64,000 bases of DNA from Helopsaltes ochotensis (lineage: Eukaryota; Chordata; Aves; Passeriformes; Locustellidae), in contig VXBM01000289.1 of the NCBI GenBank assembly GCA_013400155.1, forward strand, positions 558,139 through 622,138, in the 5' to 3' direction. A program made the translations under genes and the position numbers. The notes under the pieces are model-generated. The model saw only the letters and a list, made by a program, of their open reading frames with translations, had not been told where the DNA came from and ran no database searches. Below, one piece after another: positions 14,034 through 27,871 of the stretch (within the stretch, counting starts at the first letter, position 1; the number at the start of each line of letters is the position of its first letter).

Positions 14034-17000
14034 GAGGCAATAGGTATGAACAGAGTTTAAAAGCATTTCACATCTGTGTACACCCTCCCATGCATCTTTA
14101 TCCCATGGCTATATGTATGGTATTTACAAAATCACAAGTTAGCTGACCAAAAGCCATTTTTAATGGCATTCTTAAAGACTTTGTAAATTGAGGCTCATAA
14201 TCTGATAGGACTGTTTGGTTTGTATCTCTAAATGAATCCTGTTTGAAGCTTTCAAGCTTTCAAAATTGCTTGTATCTATTTCAGGTGGAAGCTGTTTGGA
14301 GTAAATATTTTGCTCCAACACAAGCCACAGTGAGTACGTGTGTATACAAGATCCATCTGCAGAAGGACTGCTCCTCATTTATGAGTGTAAACAGAAAGAC
14401 CAAGTAATGCAGAGATGTTTAGAAGTTTTTAAAGGACAGGGTGGCCATAGGTAGCCTTTCACAGATTTGTTTCTTTGTCTGAGCATCTTGCCTTCACTAA
14501 GGACCTCAATCCTTCCTTCCTCAATGCCTCCTTTAGTCCAAAACTGCCACAAACATCTTGGGCAAATCTTAAGCAAATTGTTTCTTCTGTTTTATAGTTT
14601 CTCTAGAAATTACTCTTAGGTTTTTTTTGTCTTTCTTGTGCAAAATAAACTCATAATTTAGAGGTGTTTTTATTCTACTTTTCTCTTGCTTACCTTTATT
14701 TTAAAATACTTACGTGGAAGTTCCACTACTTGTACTACATGTGCTGTTTCAAAACCTTTCACTGTTAAGAATCTTTATGATTTACAGGGTGCATAATTGA
14801 ATCTACTACTGCATCTAGGCATTGCTGTTTGAAAGGCTTTGAGTTTATGTTCCTTGTGAACATTATAATCAACTTTGATTGTTCTGTTGTTCCTGTTGGC
14901 ACTTCTCTTACTCAGATGTTGTATATTTATTGATGCAGTGTCCAGGTCAAGGCTTTTCGTTTGGTGTGATTTAATTAGGGTGCTGTATAAAGGGTGTATA
15001 ATTTGGAACTAGAGGCTGCAAATATCTTAACTATGCTTGCTTTTTTTTTTTCTTTTTTTTTAGCCCTCTCAGCTCAATTTCATGAGACATTCTCATGCAT
15101 TTTGTAATGCCCGAAATCCCTATCCTGAGAGTTTTGCTGGAATAACTACTAGAATATTTTTTTTTCAGTCTCAAAATATGTTGATATTAGAGCAATTAAT
15201 TATATTGTCTGTGAATATGCCTATGGTAGTCTATCAAAACTGGAACTATTTCTTGGTAAGGAATAAAGGGCAGATATAGCTGGTCAAGCTGGTTGAAACA
15301 CTGTTTTGTTTCATCAAATAATCCCACACTGTCACCTCCAATCGTTTATTTTTATTTTCTGCCTTTTTACAGGAATTGCATGCAAAATTAGTTATCAGTC
15401 TTACTACATATTGTAGTGCTGGTGATGGTCAATATTGAATTATGAGGGATGTTAACACAATTTTTAACAGTGTGATTGCTTCTCTTATCTCCAGTAAAAT
15501 GTTATATTAAATGACAGTGGTGACCAGGTTGCATAGAATTTCTATGATACATCAGTGGGATTTCATTATCGAAGTCTCTGGCATTGCATCCTGTGGCTCT
15601 ACTGCATCTGTGTGTTGCATCTGAATCATTTAGTCCAGGGGAAGGTTCTAAAAAGGACCATGTCATGTGTGTGTTTGTCAGTAAGGCCCTAGAACTGTAA
15701 ATGAAGTGTGAGGTATCCCATCCTCGCCATTATGTAAGGACAAGAAGAGGTGATAATTGGTTGGGAATGCAGCGTGAAATAAATTGGCAGATACTGGCAA
15801 TGGCCAAACAAACGGAGGAAACTTAGATCTTCTGCTTGGTCTTTTTGACATTATTGTCACAAGTACCAGCTTCTCTTAAGAGAAGCTAACCAGCACTGAA
15901 AATGGTCAATATATTCCATTGGCAATCACTGTGGGCACTACCATGATTGCTTTGACTCCAGTGTATGCTCTCCTTCCGATAAAATATTGTACATAACATA
16001 CCATTTTATTGTGCTAGAAGGGAATTATTTTTTTAAACAGTAAAAATGAACAGAGGTCCTTAGACACGAAACAAAATATTTGCAGCAAGCAAAATTTATC
16101 CATTCCTAAAAATACTGTCTCACTTCTGTCTAAGGCGGGATTCCTGCCATAATTCTGCTGTAGTGTTGTGATGTTTTGGTGGGATGAAGCAATTAGTCAA
16201 AAAAAGAAGCCTACTTTGATATGATAAAATTGTTTCTAGTTATAATGTGTTAAAATGGGTTATGGAATCCTTTGAACTCAAAAGAAATAATGTAATAGAG
16301 TAGTTGAAACTGTGGATGGAAAGGACTGTGGTAGACTTGAGTCAAACCAAGTCACCTCAGGACTGTCACCAACACTGAAACAGGTTGACTCGGATTTATC
16401 TAGCCGAGTCATAGAAATTTGAATATCACCACTAGGTGATATTTGCGTATGTGAACATTGGGCCCATCACTCTGCTGTGAAACAACTGCTCCTCAGTGGT
16501 TCCCATCCATCACAGGGCAAGCTGGATGTACTGGGATGGGATTGGAAGCCATGTTCATTGTTGCAAGAATTTTATACTGAGAAGTGTATGCTGAGAGTGG
16601 ATGTACACTGCTGTAAATACAATGCACTTCTGAATGTTTTTAACTTTGGATATTAGTACTAACTCTTCATTTCATAAATGTGCAAATTTGCTGCTATGAA
16701 ATTGAATTTGTGTGTTACTTCAATGTGTGGAAGGACCCAATCAGCCCACCATAAAGATCATCTTAGTAATGTGCAGTCACCACCATGTTACCATGTTGTT
16801 ATGTAGTGTCCCTCAGAATTTCTCTGATGCTTTCACACCAAAGATGTCTACCTCTGATCAAAAGGAGATTGTGCTCAGTTTTTAAGCAGTGCACTAAATT
16901 AGACAGGGCTGTTTTCACTACAGCCAGTAGAAAGGATTGAGCCATGTACATAAACAATTGGGATATTCTTGTTATTTCAGCCCAGTGTTTGTAAACTGGA

Positions 17001-18225
17001 AGCTGATAATTTTTTATTCAAAAATGTGAAAAGAAGTGGGGGAAACCAAACAAAACTCAAGTGTCACACATCCTTCTTTTTGGGAAGAGATCTTGTATCT
17101 CAGGAGCAGGAGTTAGATTGCATGGCATGTTCTGCTCCCTGCATTTTCAATAAGCATCTCTTAGAACACTCAGGAGTTGTCAACACTTGACTAGGAAATA
17201 CAGTTCCCATCTGTTTTCATGCTGTCCTGAAAAGAATTCAAAAATCTACTTTAAAGAAAAACTATCAACTATAAATACTATTTAGCTGCCTTGATCCATT
17301 TTTTTTCTCATGGATTAAGTAATTTATCATTTGCTCAAAAAAGTATTGAAAGGTACATATTCCTGAAGAGAAAGGGAGCAATAGACAAGCTTTTGCCAAT
17401 GAATCAGCTGTCTTTGCAGCCTGAAGCCTTTTAAAATATAATGTAGATATGGCAAAGATAAGAAAAATGCAGATGCCTGCTGCAACTGGGACAAAATGAA
17501 AGAGCAGTTGCAAAGAAGGAGGGAGATGTCTATGACACAACCACGATGAGCTCATTTCCTCAGGTTGTAAAGGAAAATTGAACAAACAAAAGACCAGTAT
17601 GTACTGATATGAGTTTCAGACACTTCTCTGTGCTGTTAAAGTTTAAAGAGAAGTAGTCTTACAGCTGATTCTTTACCAATGCTTTGGCTGCCATTTTGTC
17701 ATTTGTCCATGGATTACCATCTTGTGAATCAGGAGTGGAGATTTAATGGTGAATGAAACTAGAAATAAAAAGAAATAACAGTTGTGCAGAATGACAGTTA
17801 TGCTATGAATGCAAAGAAATAACAGTTAATGCCAGCTTTCTTGGCATATTTGTGATGTACAGTAGTGGTGCTAGGAGATGATTAAGGGATTTTTTTACCC
17901 TTTTTATAAGACAAAATACCAAGTCTGAAGTTTTAATTTCCATTATTGTAGTCATTTATCTGTCTTCCAGTAATCTCAACAGGAAGGTAACTCAGTCTTG
18001 CTTGAACCTTGAAGCTTTGGTTAACACTTTCTTGCAACTGGTCTTCAAGCCCTTAAGAAAGTAATTTTGCTAAACTTGAGTCACATTAACTTTGAGAAAG
18101 TCTGATTCTTTATGTGAGGTGATGTCAAGCTGAGTAGTCTCTCAGAACTGCAGAATTAGAGAAATTGTAAAATGGGCAAGGCAAATATTGCAATTAAGCC
18201 ATTTTCCTCCAAGTTTCCATGCCAG
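14034..18225. other. Unique intron with one structured element
   Basis: Apart from the hairpin pair near 16.4 kb I see nothing recognisable. A strong poly(T)-TAG acceptor-like sequence occurs at about 15042-15063 without a matching exon. Confidence 0.55.
16338..16443 (+). promoter_or_regulatory. Two adjacent perfect hairpins with an AP-1 site (candidate regulatory element)
   Basis: A perfect AP-1 site TGAGTCA is at 16338-16344. At 16386-16411 the arms TGACTCGG and CCGAGTCA form a perfect 8-bp stem with a 10-base loop, and each arm carries an AP-1-like TGACTC/GAGTCA. At 16422-16443 the arms AATATCACC and GGTGATATT form a perfect 9-bp stem with the 4-base loop ACTA. The structures are visible directly; a role as an enhancer or transposon remnant is inference. 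Confidence 0.4.
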
Positions 18226-19130
18226 TTAGAATGGACTAGAATATTTTCAATTGGAAGGTGCCTACAACAATGATCTAATCCGACTGTCTGACCACTTCCT
18301 GACATGCCTTCCAGCCCTTTCATCAGCTTTGTTTCCTCCCTCCTCTGGGCACTTTCAAAGGTCTCAAGATCCTTTCTCAAGTTCTGGGGCACAGTACTGA
18401 GGTGGGACCATGCCACCCAAGAAGAGGACAACCACTTCTTTTGCTCTTTGTGCTAGTTTTTATGCACCCCAGAACATGGTTTGCTGTCTTAACTGTCAGG
18501 GGACACAGTTGACTGACACTGAGCTGCTGCCCACCATCACCCCATTTCCCTTTCTTCAGGGCTGCTCTCCAGCCACTCCTCTCCCAGTTTATACTTGTGC
18601 CTGGCCTTTCTCCATCCAAGGTGTGGGATCCAGTATTTGGACTTGTCCAACTTCATACCATTAAGGATTGTCCAGTTCTTAAATCTATCTAGAGCCCTCT
18701 GCAAGCCTTCTTATCCCTCAAGAGAGTTGACAACATATTCCAGTTTGTTACTGAGAGCAGACTTGTTAATACTGCATTCAACTCCATCCAGATTGCTGGT
18801 AAACATATTGAACAGAACTGTCCCTAGAACTGAACCCTGAGGAACGGCTCTGGTACCAGTAGCCAGGCAGATGTAGCCCCATCCACCACAGCCCTTTGAG
18901 CTCTGCCGTTCAGCCAGTTCCTAACCACAGCTGAGCAACTTGTCTGGAATGGTGCTGTGAGGATGGTATCAAAAATCTTACACTAAATCTCAGGAAAAAA
19001 ACTGTGTCTGCTGCCTCCCCTTCATCCATGAGGCAGGTGATGTTACCTTTCAGGAGATTAAAAAGCAGGTTGAACCTCTCTGAGACTTGTTCTCAGAAAT
19101 GTGCTGGTGACAGCTGATGGTGTCTTCATG
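18226..19130 (-). mobile_element. CR1 LINE fragment, 3' end of the reverse transcriptase ORF plus 3' UTR, antisense
   Basis: CR1 is the dominant retrotransposon of birds. On the + strand this stretch runs from the reverse complement of the CR1 3' UTR (TTGGAAGGTGCCTACAACAA, then a TGATCTAATCC stretch) into the complement of the ORF2 C-terminal half. Landmarks around 18700-18900 include CATCCAGATTGCTGGTAAAC, ATTGAACAGAACTG and AACTGAACCCTGAGGAACG, followed by GCCAGTTCCTAACCACAGC. These are the usual antisense CR1 landmarks in the usual order. The ORF is broken by many changes and small deletions, so this copy is old and inactive. Edges are approximate. The 5' part of the element is missing, as is normal for 5'-truncated LINE insertions. 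Confidence 0.85.
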
Positions 19131-22100
19131 CTGTGGATATTTTAGTACGGGGACCAGAACAGATGCTAATCAAGGTACTTTGCAGAGACTGTCAGCCATG
19201 CAATTATTATGTGATTATTTGTGGTTTTGTTTTGTGTAGCAGTTGCTGGCATTTTTCTATCAATTGTTCTTAGGGAGACATCCTAAGAGATTCTCATTTT
19301 TCCTCTTTTGCTCTGCTCTTACAGGCCTGGAAAAAATATATAATCTAAAACATTTTATGCTGTTATCAGAGAATATGGATTGTTGCATGAGTTTATCCTT
19401 TTTCATCTTTTTTTAATTGTAATAGAATGCACTATGTTTTTGTTTGTGCTCCTGTCAGCTGGGAGGAATACAGCAGCCATCATCCTGTGCTCTTTTAAAG
19501 GAAAAATAGGAGGTGCAAATGGAACCACTGGATCTTCCTTTAAAAAATGCTTTTAGACCGCATCATTTTGAAAAGTGATAAATGAGAAAATGAACAGTCA
19601 TAGGGACTTAATCTTACCATATTACAAAATTGGGTTGCTTCAAGGTGAGTTACAGATGTACAGATGCCAAGAAAGACAGCAATTAAATATTTAATAGGTT
19701 AAGTCTAGTGCGATCAGTCAGAAGAATCAAGGACAAAAGAAAATCCATGGCAGTGACTGATGGCACATGATTTCTCATGCCATTGGAGTTATATCTTAGC
19801 TTCTGAGGATGTTTTTAAGTTTTTGGAAAACAGAAAAATGTCTAAAAAAGATAACTGGAAAAATGCTATTCTACTCTTCTCAAGTTTAATTACTTAATCC
19901 TTTCAGAAATGCATCAAGAAATCCATCTGTTTTTTGCAGTTTTTTTTTCCTTCCATGTTAGCTGCAGAGGACAGAAGGGTGGAAAGGGAGAGAGATCTAA
20001 GGGAAAGGAAATGTAAGCTACAGGCATTGTACTGCTGCTTCATCTGACCTACTTGCCCACATGTTGTCATCAAAACTTGATTGTCAAGATAAAAGATATT
20101 ACTTTTGGTATCCCAGTACATCTATGCCTGGAAGTAATATCATCATCTCTCTGAATTCAGTTAAAGGAATTCTCTTCACTTCTTGCCTGGATTACTTGCA
20201 TGTTGTGTTGCAGTCTGTTGAAAAACTGTTATATATTAGTCATGACAAAAAGAAAAAGAAAAGAGAGAGAAAAATGTAAGGGAGGGATTTTATTAACTGA
20301 GCAGGAAAGACAATTTTAATAGTAATCCATAGGGAAGCTATGGGGGAGTATTTCTGAAGGAGGTATAGAAAGGAAGCAGCCCAACTTAGGCATAGCCAGC
20401 AAGAATAGAAACAACACTTTCTTCTGATTGTTATAATCCTATAAGTGATAAGGGAAAGAATGTAGGAAGAAGTGTTCAGTGATAGTAAAAGGAAAGATTT
20501 GGAGAGGGGAGTTGAAGAGCTTCATTTCAGACATACTAACGTTTAATTGGACAGCCCAGAAACCTTTTGCCCTGAGTTCTGCAAGAAGCCTAAACATTGT
20601 GTCCAAGCTGGCTGAAGGCTAGACTGAGGTTGAGTTGAAATGTAAGCTGGCAAGATCAAGTAGAAACATAGGTTTGAATCAGTTTAAATAATGTAAAAAA
20701 CTGAGGCAGAATCTGATACAAGAAAAGACTGGATTGAAGGCATTATATTTCCACAGTTCTTCTCTCTTCTTTAATATTCCAGCCAACAGCCCTGTTGATG
20801 CCTTAATGGAATGCCCTTTTCATACAGCATACACAACAATTGATCTTTCTGCTCTCTAATTTATTAATTATAAATATTTATGAATTATTTATTATTTAGT
20901 TTAAGAAAATGCTTGTTTAGAGCAGCTGATGAGGTGCTGAGTTATTATAGTGCCATTAATGAACAAATCATGAAACAGAAATTTTAATGTGCTGAATACT
21001 GAACAGGGAAATTCAACTATTAGAGTCACTTCAAATAACTGTTAGGCATTTACAAGAAAATAATTTACATAATTCAACTGATAAGCTTTTGTGGTGTTCA
21101 CAAAGGTGTATGATAAAAAACAGTTGGGGGAGTATAGTGGTGGGATAATCACGTGTCCAGTAGATGCTGGTCAATCTCATATCAATCCAATACTTAGCAA
21201 TGTCAGATTTACCTATAACTGTTGTGGTATTTGAGATATTTTGTTTCCTGTTCCAAGAGTGAGAGTGTCATCCCTCAGAAAGCACTGTCTATTTAAAAAC
21301 CTGAAAATACTGTTAATTTGCACTTGGCTTCTCTGAGGAATGCAGAGAGTGAAGGAAAATTGCTTGGAGTAGATGAAGCAGATTTAACCATAAGGAATGA
21401 ATGAAGGGTGCAAGCACAGTACCATGCTTTCATTTTCAATTAATTTCATTGGCTGATGGATCTCTTAAGAGGTGAAATAGAACTGAAAGGTGAAATTGAG
21501 CAAGGTAATATTGTTTTGGCATTTGAATACCCCATACCTAACTATGCCAAAGGAAGGACGCTTGTAGCTACCTGTGTCCGTTTTGCGTCTAGAACCATGT
21601 ATTAATGTTAATAAAACCATGTTTTGAGAAATAAGAAACAAACTAGAGTTATGTCACGGGACTGGCTTAGTATTGCATCTCTAGAAGAATTAGAAGATAG
21701 TAAAGAGCATCCTATATTGCTAGAGGTGCTTCCACACCTTTCTGAAGAGAATGATGATACTTTTGTTGAGTCCCAGGCCCTTCACTGCCAATGGAAGTAA
21801 TCTTTTACCTTCAATGAAAGGGAGAGGCCATCCATTCAATTACTTGTTTGGCTATTATTTTCAATTTATATTACCAGGAATACAATATTTCTTAGATTTT
21901 CTCTTTGTTGTTCTTAGCAACCTCAAACAGAACAATACTATGGTAGATTCCCAATATTTCCTCTGAATCTGCTGTATTTCTACCTCATGCTGTGTGCTTT
22001 GGGTTTAATCAACTTTTTGCCACATGGAAAAGTTTAACTTAAAAATATGGCCAGTTTTGGATCTTGTTTCATGTCTCCTGTTATATGAAGTATCTGCTGC

Positions 22101-23093
22101 ATGTGGAATTTGCACTGGTTTAACTGAGATTTGTGTCTATGAGTATTTAAAGAATATTCAAAATAGGGGAAGGAAAACCCCACTCATCTTCCTTATATTG
22201 ATAGTGGTGCATTCAGCTAAAACTTGTAAAAATCATTCCTGCAAACAGTCCTTAATTGTACTACCTTCCATTGTCTTAGGATACTAAGTCCTTCATCTCT
22301 CTTTTAGTCCTTTTAGTCAAATAAGATGAAGATCTTTGAGGGTATGGTGAATAAGGGTGCATCTCTTATGGTAAGGGGATCAGTTGCGTGCAAATAACTG
22401 TTGTGATTCTTTACAACAAGGATTAGCTGTGAGGTAGGAGTGTGGCAGCTTCCCACCTCTGGTAATAAGCATTACTACATGTGTAGGATGGATGACAAAT
22501 ATAACTTTGATTGATAGACTTAGTGATGAAATTCTGCAGTTTACAAGGAAGTATTTTCAGCTCTGTCATCATTTCTCAGCTGTCTCACAAGGACCTATCA
22601 AAGAGGCATCAGTACACTTTAAAAGTAGGATTCCAGCTGCTCAGAAAGAAGCTGCTTTTATTTCCCCTTCAGCAGCTGCAATGTTTATATGCAGAGATAG
22701 AGCCATTGTGTCATATAAGCATAGGACACTCACAGAAATGCACTTCAGCACATCTCATCACAGGCAGCAGAGCTTTAGCTGCATTTCACAGCTGATGTAT
22801 GAATGTGTGATTCCAAGTGCATAAAGCACCTGTGATAGGCTATTCCCTCTGCTCTGCTAGTCTGCACTGTCTTTTAAACCTGTTTTCTCCTCAGATCTAT
22901 CACAGGTTGATCTTTGCCAGCTGCTTTTACCAGCTCAATCATCTATTTTTTTGCAGGCTGTCCGCAAAGTACTATTCCCCAGTTCTTCTGGGTTTTGGTA
23001 TTCTTATATGCAATTTCCATTTACTCTACGAACCACTCATCCCACAGCATGCTATGGATAATGTGCCACTGTAACTACTGACTTACCTACACT
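19131..23093. other. Unique intron, nothing recognised
   Basis: Includes a very AT-rich portion at 20.85-20.91 kb (TTTATTAATTATAAATATTT and similar), followed by sequence with ATTA-type homeodomain core motifs. Conservation cannot be judged from one sequence. Confidence 0.5.
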
Positions 23094-23280
23094 ATAGTAG
23101 TGATCTCCAAACTTTTTTGATTTCACCTCCTTATCATTAAAAAGCTTTTGAGCTTTCACCCCCTACATATGTGCATTTATTTAGTCATAACTCTACTTGT
23201 ACTACTACATATATGTACTATTTTATGAATATATTGTGTGTATTATTAAATGTACAAAAAATATAAATTAAAAAGATGAG
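23094..23280. mobile_element. Possible hAT-Charlie-type DNA transposon end
   Basis: TAGTAGTGATCTCCAAACTT followed by TTTTGATTTCACC resembles the common hAT-Charlie terminal motif (CAGTGGTTCTCAAACTTTTT). An AT-rich interior follows. A candidate opposite end is GTAAGTTTGGAACATTTG at about 23466, which faintly resembles the complement. The terminal bases are not intact and I did not find a clear 8-bp duplication. Confidence 0.3.
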
Positions 23281-25975
23281 ATTAGGATGACAAACAATAT
23301 TTTGAAATAATTACTTAATCTTAGTTATTCTTACAACAGTAAACCTTTTTGTAGTCATCCTTAAAATGTCACCTGTCTTTGAAGGGACAGATTGTATTTA
23401 TTTTTTTATTGTATTTGTTAGGTGGCATACTGCTGACAGCCATTTGTCATCTCAGAAAAGGTCAGTAAGTTTGGAACATTTGTTTTTTTGTTAAAGTATG
23501 TAATTTATCCTTAAGTCGAATGGCTCAGTGAAAGCACTTTGCCACAAGATAACCAGACAACTTCTCTGTGGTACAAAAGATACTCACAGTCAATCCCCAC
23601 CCTATTTCACTACAAAGTTTTGAAAAGAATCTGCTGGTTTACAGTCTTGCAAACTAAGGAATGCATTGAAGTTTGTTGCCATGTTGTTTTCCATATATTA
23701 TTCCAGTCATTTTTACCATGGCAGGAGGAACAAGCATTTCACCAGTGCTATGTGGCTCTTTTTTTTTTGCTTTTAAGAGACCTCTTACTGCTAAACAGTC
23801 TTCTGATAATTACAGAAGGTGTTTGGCCAAGTTCTTGTCAGATCAGATTGTCACTGTTTTTACCTCATAAAGTGGCTAATGAGGAGCTTGAACTAGGAGT
23901 AGAAGTAGTGTGAACTCTGTCATTTTTTTGTTGTTCACTTGTGCTCACGTTATCCGTCTTCTCAGGCTGTGGCTTCTGTATAGGGATGTTTTTAAGATGG
24001 TTGTCCATTTTGCAAGGTTTAGTTTAGTTAAAACTAGTTAATATAATCCATAAATCAACTTAACCAGGTGCCTGTAAACTGCAATATTACAATATGTGCT
24101 GAAAATGAATGAACAAGTAAGGGTATCACTGAACCCTTTGCACTGTGGAGCAGCCACTCTTCCCCCAGGACATCTCTCAGGCCATATGTGACATGGGACC
24201 CTCTGACATGCTGGCAGTCATATTTATATATGTTCCAGAGGCTGCCTAAGGACCATTGCCTGAACAACAGATGACAAATAATGTAACTATGAAATAAATG
24301 CCGATTGATGCTGCAATGCTTTCAACTTCCATATATCATTCCAATGCTTATTGATTAATGGTGTGTTTTCCCAGCCCATATTTGTCATGTCAATTAATGA
24401 AGTATTCTCTTAGTATGAGGAACAAATTGATCTTTTAGAGGAGTATTTGCTGTCCTTGTGCGTGAAGGTAAAACTACTCATAAAGTATGTGTTTTATTCC
24501 AGCAAAGTTTTGGGCCTCTTGGGTCAGCTGGATGTTCTGCAGAAGGGAAGGGGGCATGATATTGTAAGGGCTCTTTCTGAATTTCAGCAAAAAGGCCAGG
24601 CAACAAATGGCTTAATAAGATAGCCATTTCAATAAGAGAGGGATGTAGATAGTGAGCAATTTTTACACTCTTTTAGAGTCTGGGAACCTTGATGTTGTAC
24701 AGCGCTGGGTGAAGCTCAGATGTATTTTCACACAGCATTTATCCCAGATCCTATCTGCAGAGAGTTTCTTGCCTCCCTCCTGTTCTGTAGTGCTTTTATT
24801 TTGAGTACAAACAGAATCATGTGACTACTCCTGACAAGTTGCGAGGTTATCTCTGTCTCGTCACCCACCAGTCCACAGCCCAGGCTGGCACAGGGCACTC
24901 CCACAGTTCCCGTGCAGCGGCTGCTGCTGCTCTGAAGTGGGTTTCTCAAGCCCCAAGTGCAAGGTCCAGCAGAGCCAATGGTCTGGTTGAGGTCACTGCC
25001 TCCCCAAATACAACATCTTCTGAAGGCTCACAGTATACTAGTAGGAGGAACATTTATCTCTAAGCAGAGAAAAATATGGCTCATATTTGGAATGTCAGTA
25101 TTTCCCCCTGAAGTTTAACGAAAATGAAAAACACTATCACAGGTACTAACTAGAGGATCATGAAGATTTGGCATAAACAAAAGTGCTTCTCTATTATGTC
25201 CTCAATGTGACTACTGCATGACATTTAAAATTCATCCAGTTAAACAGAACAAAATTTGTATGAGGTACTCCTGTGCATGGGTCTCCAGGACACTGAAAGA
25301 TAAACTGGTTTTTTAGGACATCTCTAAAAAGTTGAGAGACACATTCCATAGTTTCAGGTAATTATATTAAAAAACATAGAAGAGTTCATCATTTTCCAGA
25401 TAGTGAGAGGCAAAATGTGACTTTTGTATCATTTCCAGGTATCAGTGGGCAAGAGATCACTGACTAATCACGAAAGTCAGTGTTACGATGCTGTTTCATA
25501 GCATAACATAGCATGGAAGAAACTCTGAGTAGCTGAGGGGGAAGAAAGCTCAAATTGTTTTTCTCAATTTTTTTCTGTCTTGTGAATGAAGCAGTTTTGT
25601 CAAAGATTGAGTTTTGGTGGAATAATGGTCTTATTTATAAAGGGTGAGGGGTAGGAGTTTGTAAGATTTTCAGAGCTTTCGGTAAAGTAAATTTAAATTG
25701 ACAGTAATTCCAGCCAGAATCTAGTTATTTCTTTGACTAATTTTGTTCTCAGCGAAAGCTCTGAAAAGCATTTATTCTTTAACAATTGGTACATAGATAT
25801 TAGGGGCTCATTTTTCAACACAATTTGACCTATTGAAAGTTATGGAAGCCTAGGAGAAAGACCTGAGATTGGAATGTAAAACCAGTGGTTTTCAGCCTAC
25901 AGAGGATCATATGCATGGTCTAGACTAGGCAATGGCACTGTAAATAAATATATAGATCTGTTATACACCCCCACA

Positions 25976-26012
25976 GTATATATATATGTCTATATGTGTA
26001 CATATGTACATA
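25976..26012. repeat. TA/TG-rich microsatellite-like stretch
   Basis: AGTATATATATATGTCTATA followed by TGTGTACATATGTACATAT, with overlapping small palindromes. Confidence 0.7.
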
Positions 26013-27836
26013 TTTCTAAATAATTTCTAAGTAAAAAGCAAATTATTTTGAAAGTTTATGGACCAGTGTTCTAATGAGAAACACTAATAACTTTAGTATT
26101 CGCTGCCTTTGTAAAGGGGGAAAAGTCATGATTATCATTATAATCATCAAGTTACAAGTTACAGAGGATGTATTGCCAAGCTTTGCACAGCCTTACAGCT
26201 AAAGATTATAAATGGACAATATTCAGTTCTTAAAGGGTTGTTGTAATGAAGTGGTGTGCCGTTATCTTTATGAAATATTGATTACGGAGCTCAAACTTAT
26301 GGATAAGTTAGGTATCATGCTATTATGTTTCTTGTGTGTACTTTTTTGGTGTTCTAAAAGTGGCAAATTCATAAAACTACAGATCATTACATTTTCAAAT
26401 GCAAAAAAAAGAGTCAAGCCATGTTTCCACTGAATTTCGCAACGTTAAAATATCATTAAGACTAAAGGTTAGAAGAGCTTACCCTTCTTCTGCTTTTAAT
26501 ATCCTTGCACATGGCAGTATGGCCAGGCTTATTTTGAGATCTAGGAAGAAGGGTTTGATTTGTAAAATCCTAATCCCACTTCAACATAAAGATCTTCTAA
26601 GCCTTTTGATCTCAAGTCTGAATAAAGAAGTGTTGTTAGTGATCTGGATTGGGAAAACAAGAGTTCTATTCCTTAAATAGTTTTTTATTGTTTCTGCAAT
26701 CCTCTCTCCAAATATAAAAATTGGGAGGACAACATTCCAGAAGCAAACAGGGACTTTGTATCTCTTGGCAGTCTTGTGAGGATGTCAAGGTTTCAATTCA
26801 TTTGTTAGACATTGACTTTGTTCTTTTGAGTTTTCAGTTATACATACATTCTTTTTTCATTTCACAGCATTGTGGAGAATATTGAGAGAATAGCAAACAT
26901 TCTTTTCAGCAGTAGTTCCTCAAGCAAGTGTTTGTTTAGTCTCTAAGATTTTCTGGAGATCTCAGCCATTTTATCACATAAGGAGTGAGGAACAGATCCC
27001 CAGGGAGGAACAAAGAGTCCTGCATCCTGAAAATTTCATGGACAGATGAAATGTGTCATAGGATACTCTAACATGTCTTTAAAGGTGAAAATAATTGCAT
27101 TTTACAGAGAATTGTCAGTTCTTTGTTGTATCTGTCTTGAGGGATAATAGAGTATTTGCCTAGGGGGTTTCCTGTTGAGCAGCTTGATTGCCTCACAAAC
27201 AGTACCAAAGTTGATGTTACTTTCCCTCCATGTTGATGGAAGTTGTGAGACAACAAGGGAATGTGGAAGGACAGAGGGAAGTTCTCTTGTGTCGTGCTGA
27301 TGAGTGCTGTGAACAAGCACATACCAGTGCAATTTTATACTCAGGTCTGTGGGTGCCATGGTTTATTTTAAATGGGATTTCCATTTATTTGAAATAAATG
27401 CTAGTCCTTTGAAATTGGTGTTTTAGTGACCCTGAAGGATGTGACTGAATACTTTGTAATTTATGGTAGAGGAGCTATCTCCACTCCTGGCCAAAGATTT
27501 TAGCATTTAATGACACGTCCCGAATTTGTTGCAAAATTTCTGTAGCTGGTAGTGGTAGTATTCTGTGTGAGTGCTACAAGAGGTTATGCTGCTTCCATCT
27601 TTATCTTATATGTGGTCAGAAATGCATGTGGGAAAACATCCTCCTATGTGCTGTAAAGGTCAAAAAGGGGTATAGAAAACCAAAACTGACACAGATGAAG
27701 GCACAAATAGTTTTCTTCATTCTGTTGTCTGAACTGCCTAAACCCAAGAGTATTTTAGAGAATCAGAGGCATGAAGATGAAGCAAAGCCTCCAACCTGTG
27801 GAGATTTTTTCATGTGTGTAGCTTCTTGTAGCGCTG

Positions 27837-27871
27837 AAATGACTGGGTTAAAATAAATGACTGGGTTAAAA
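27837..27871 (+). repeat. Tandem duplication, 18-bp period
   Basis: AAATGACTGGGTTAAAA occurs at 27837-27853 and again unchanged at 27855-27871. Confidence 0.9.

Noticed and set aside
13815..14066. Open frames over the G/T tract and similar ones at 38.4-38.7 and 45.6-45.9 kb
   Set aside because: Residue composition follows directly from two-base low-complexity DNA.
15042..15063. Strong poly(T)-TAG acceptor-like sequence
   Set aside because: No coding-like segment and matching donor with neurexin sense was recognised after it. T-rich AG sites are common in introns.
18377..18840. Open frames on both strands
   Set aside because: They lie within the antisense CR1 and are shadows of a decayed LINE.
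22492..22824. Two overlapping open frames of about 100 codons
   Set aside because: No domain or start context to prefer either one. Overlap in two frames suggests local composition.
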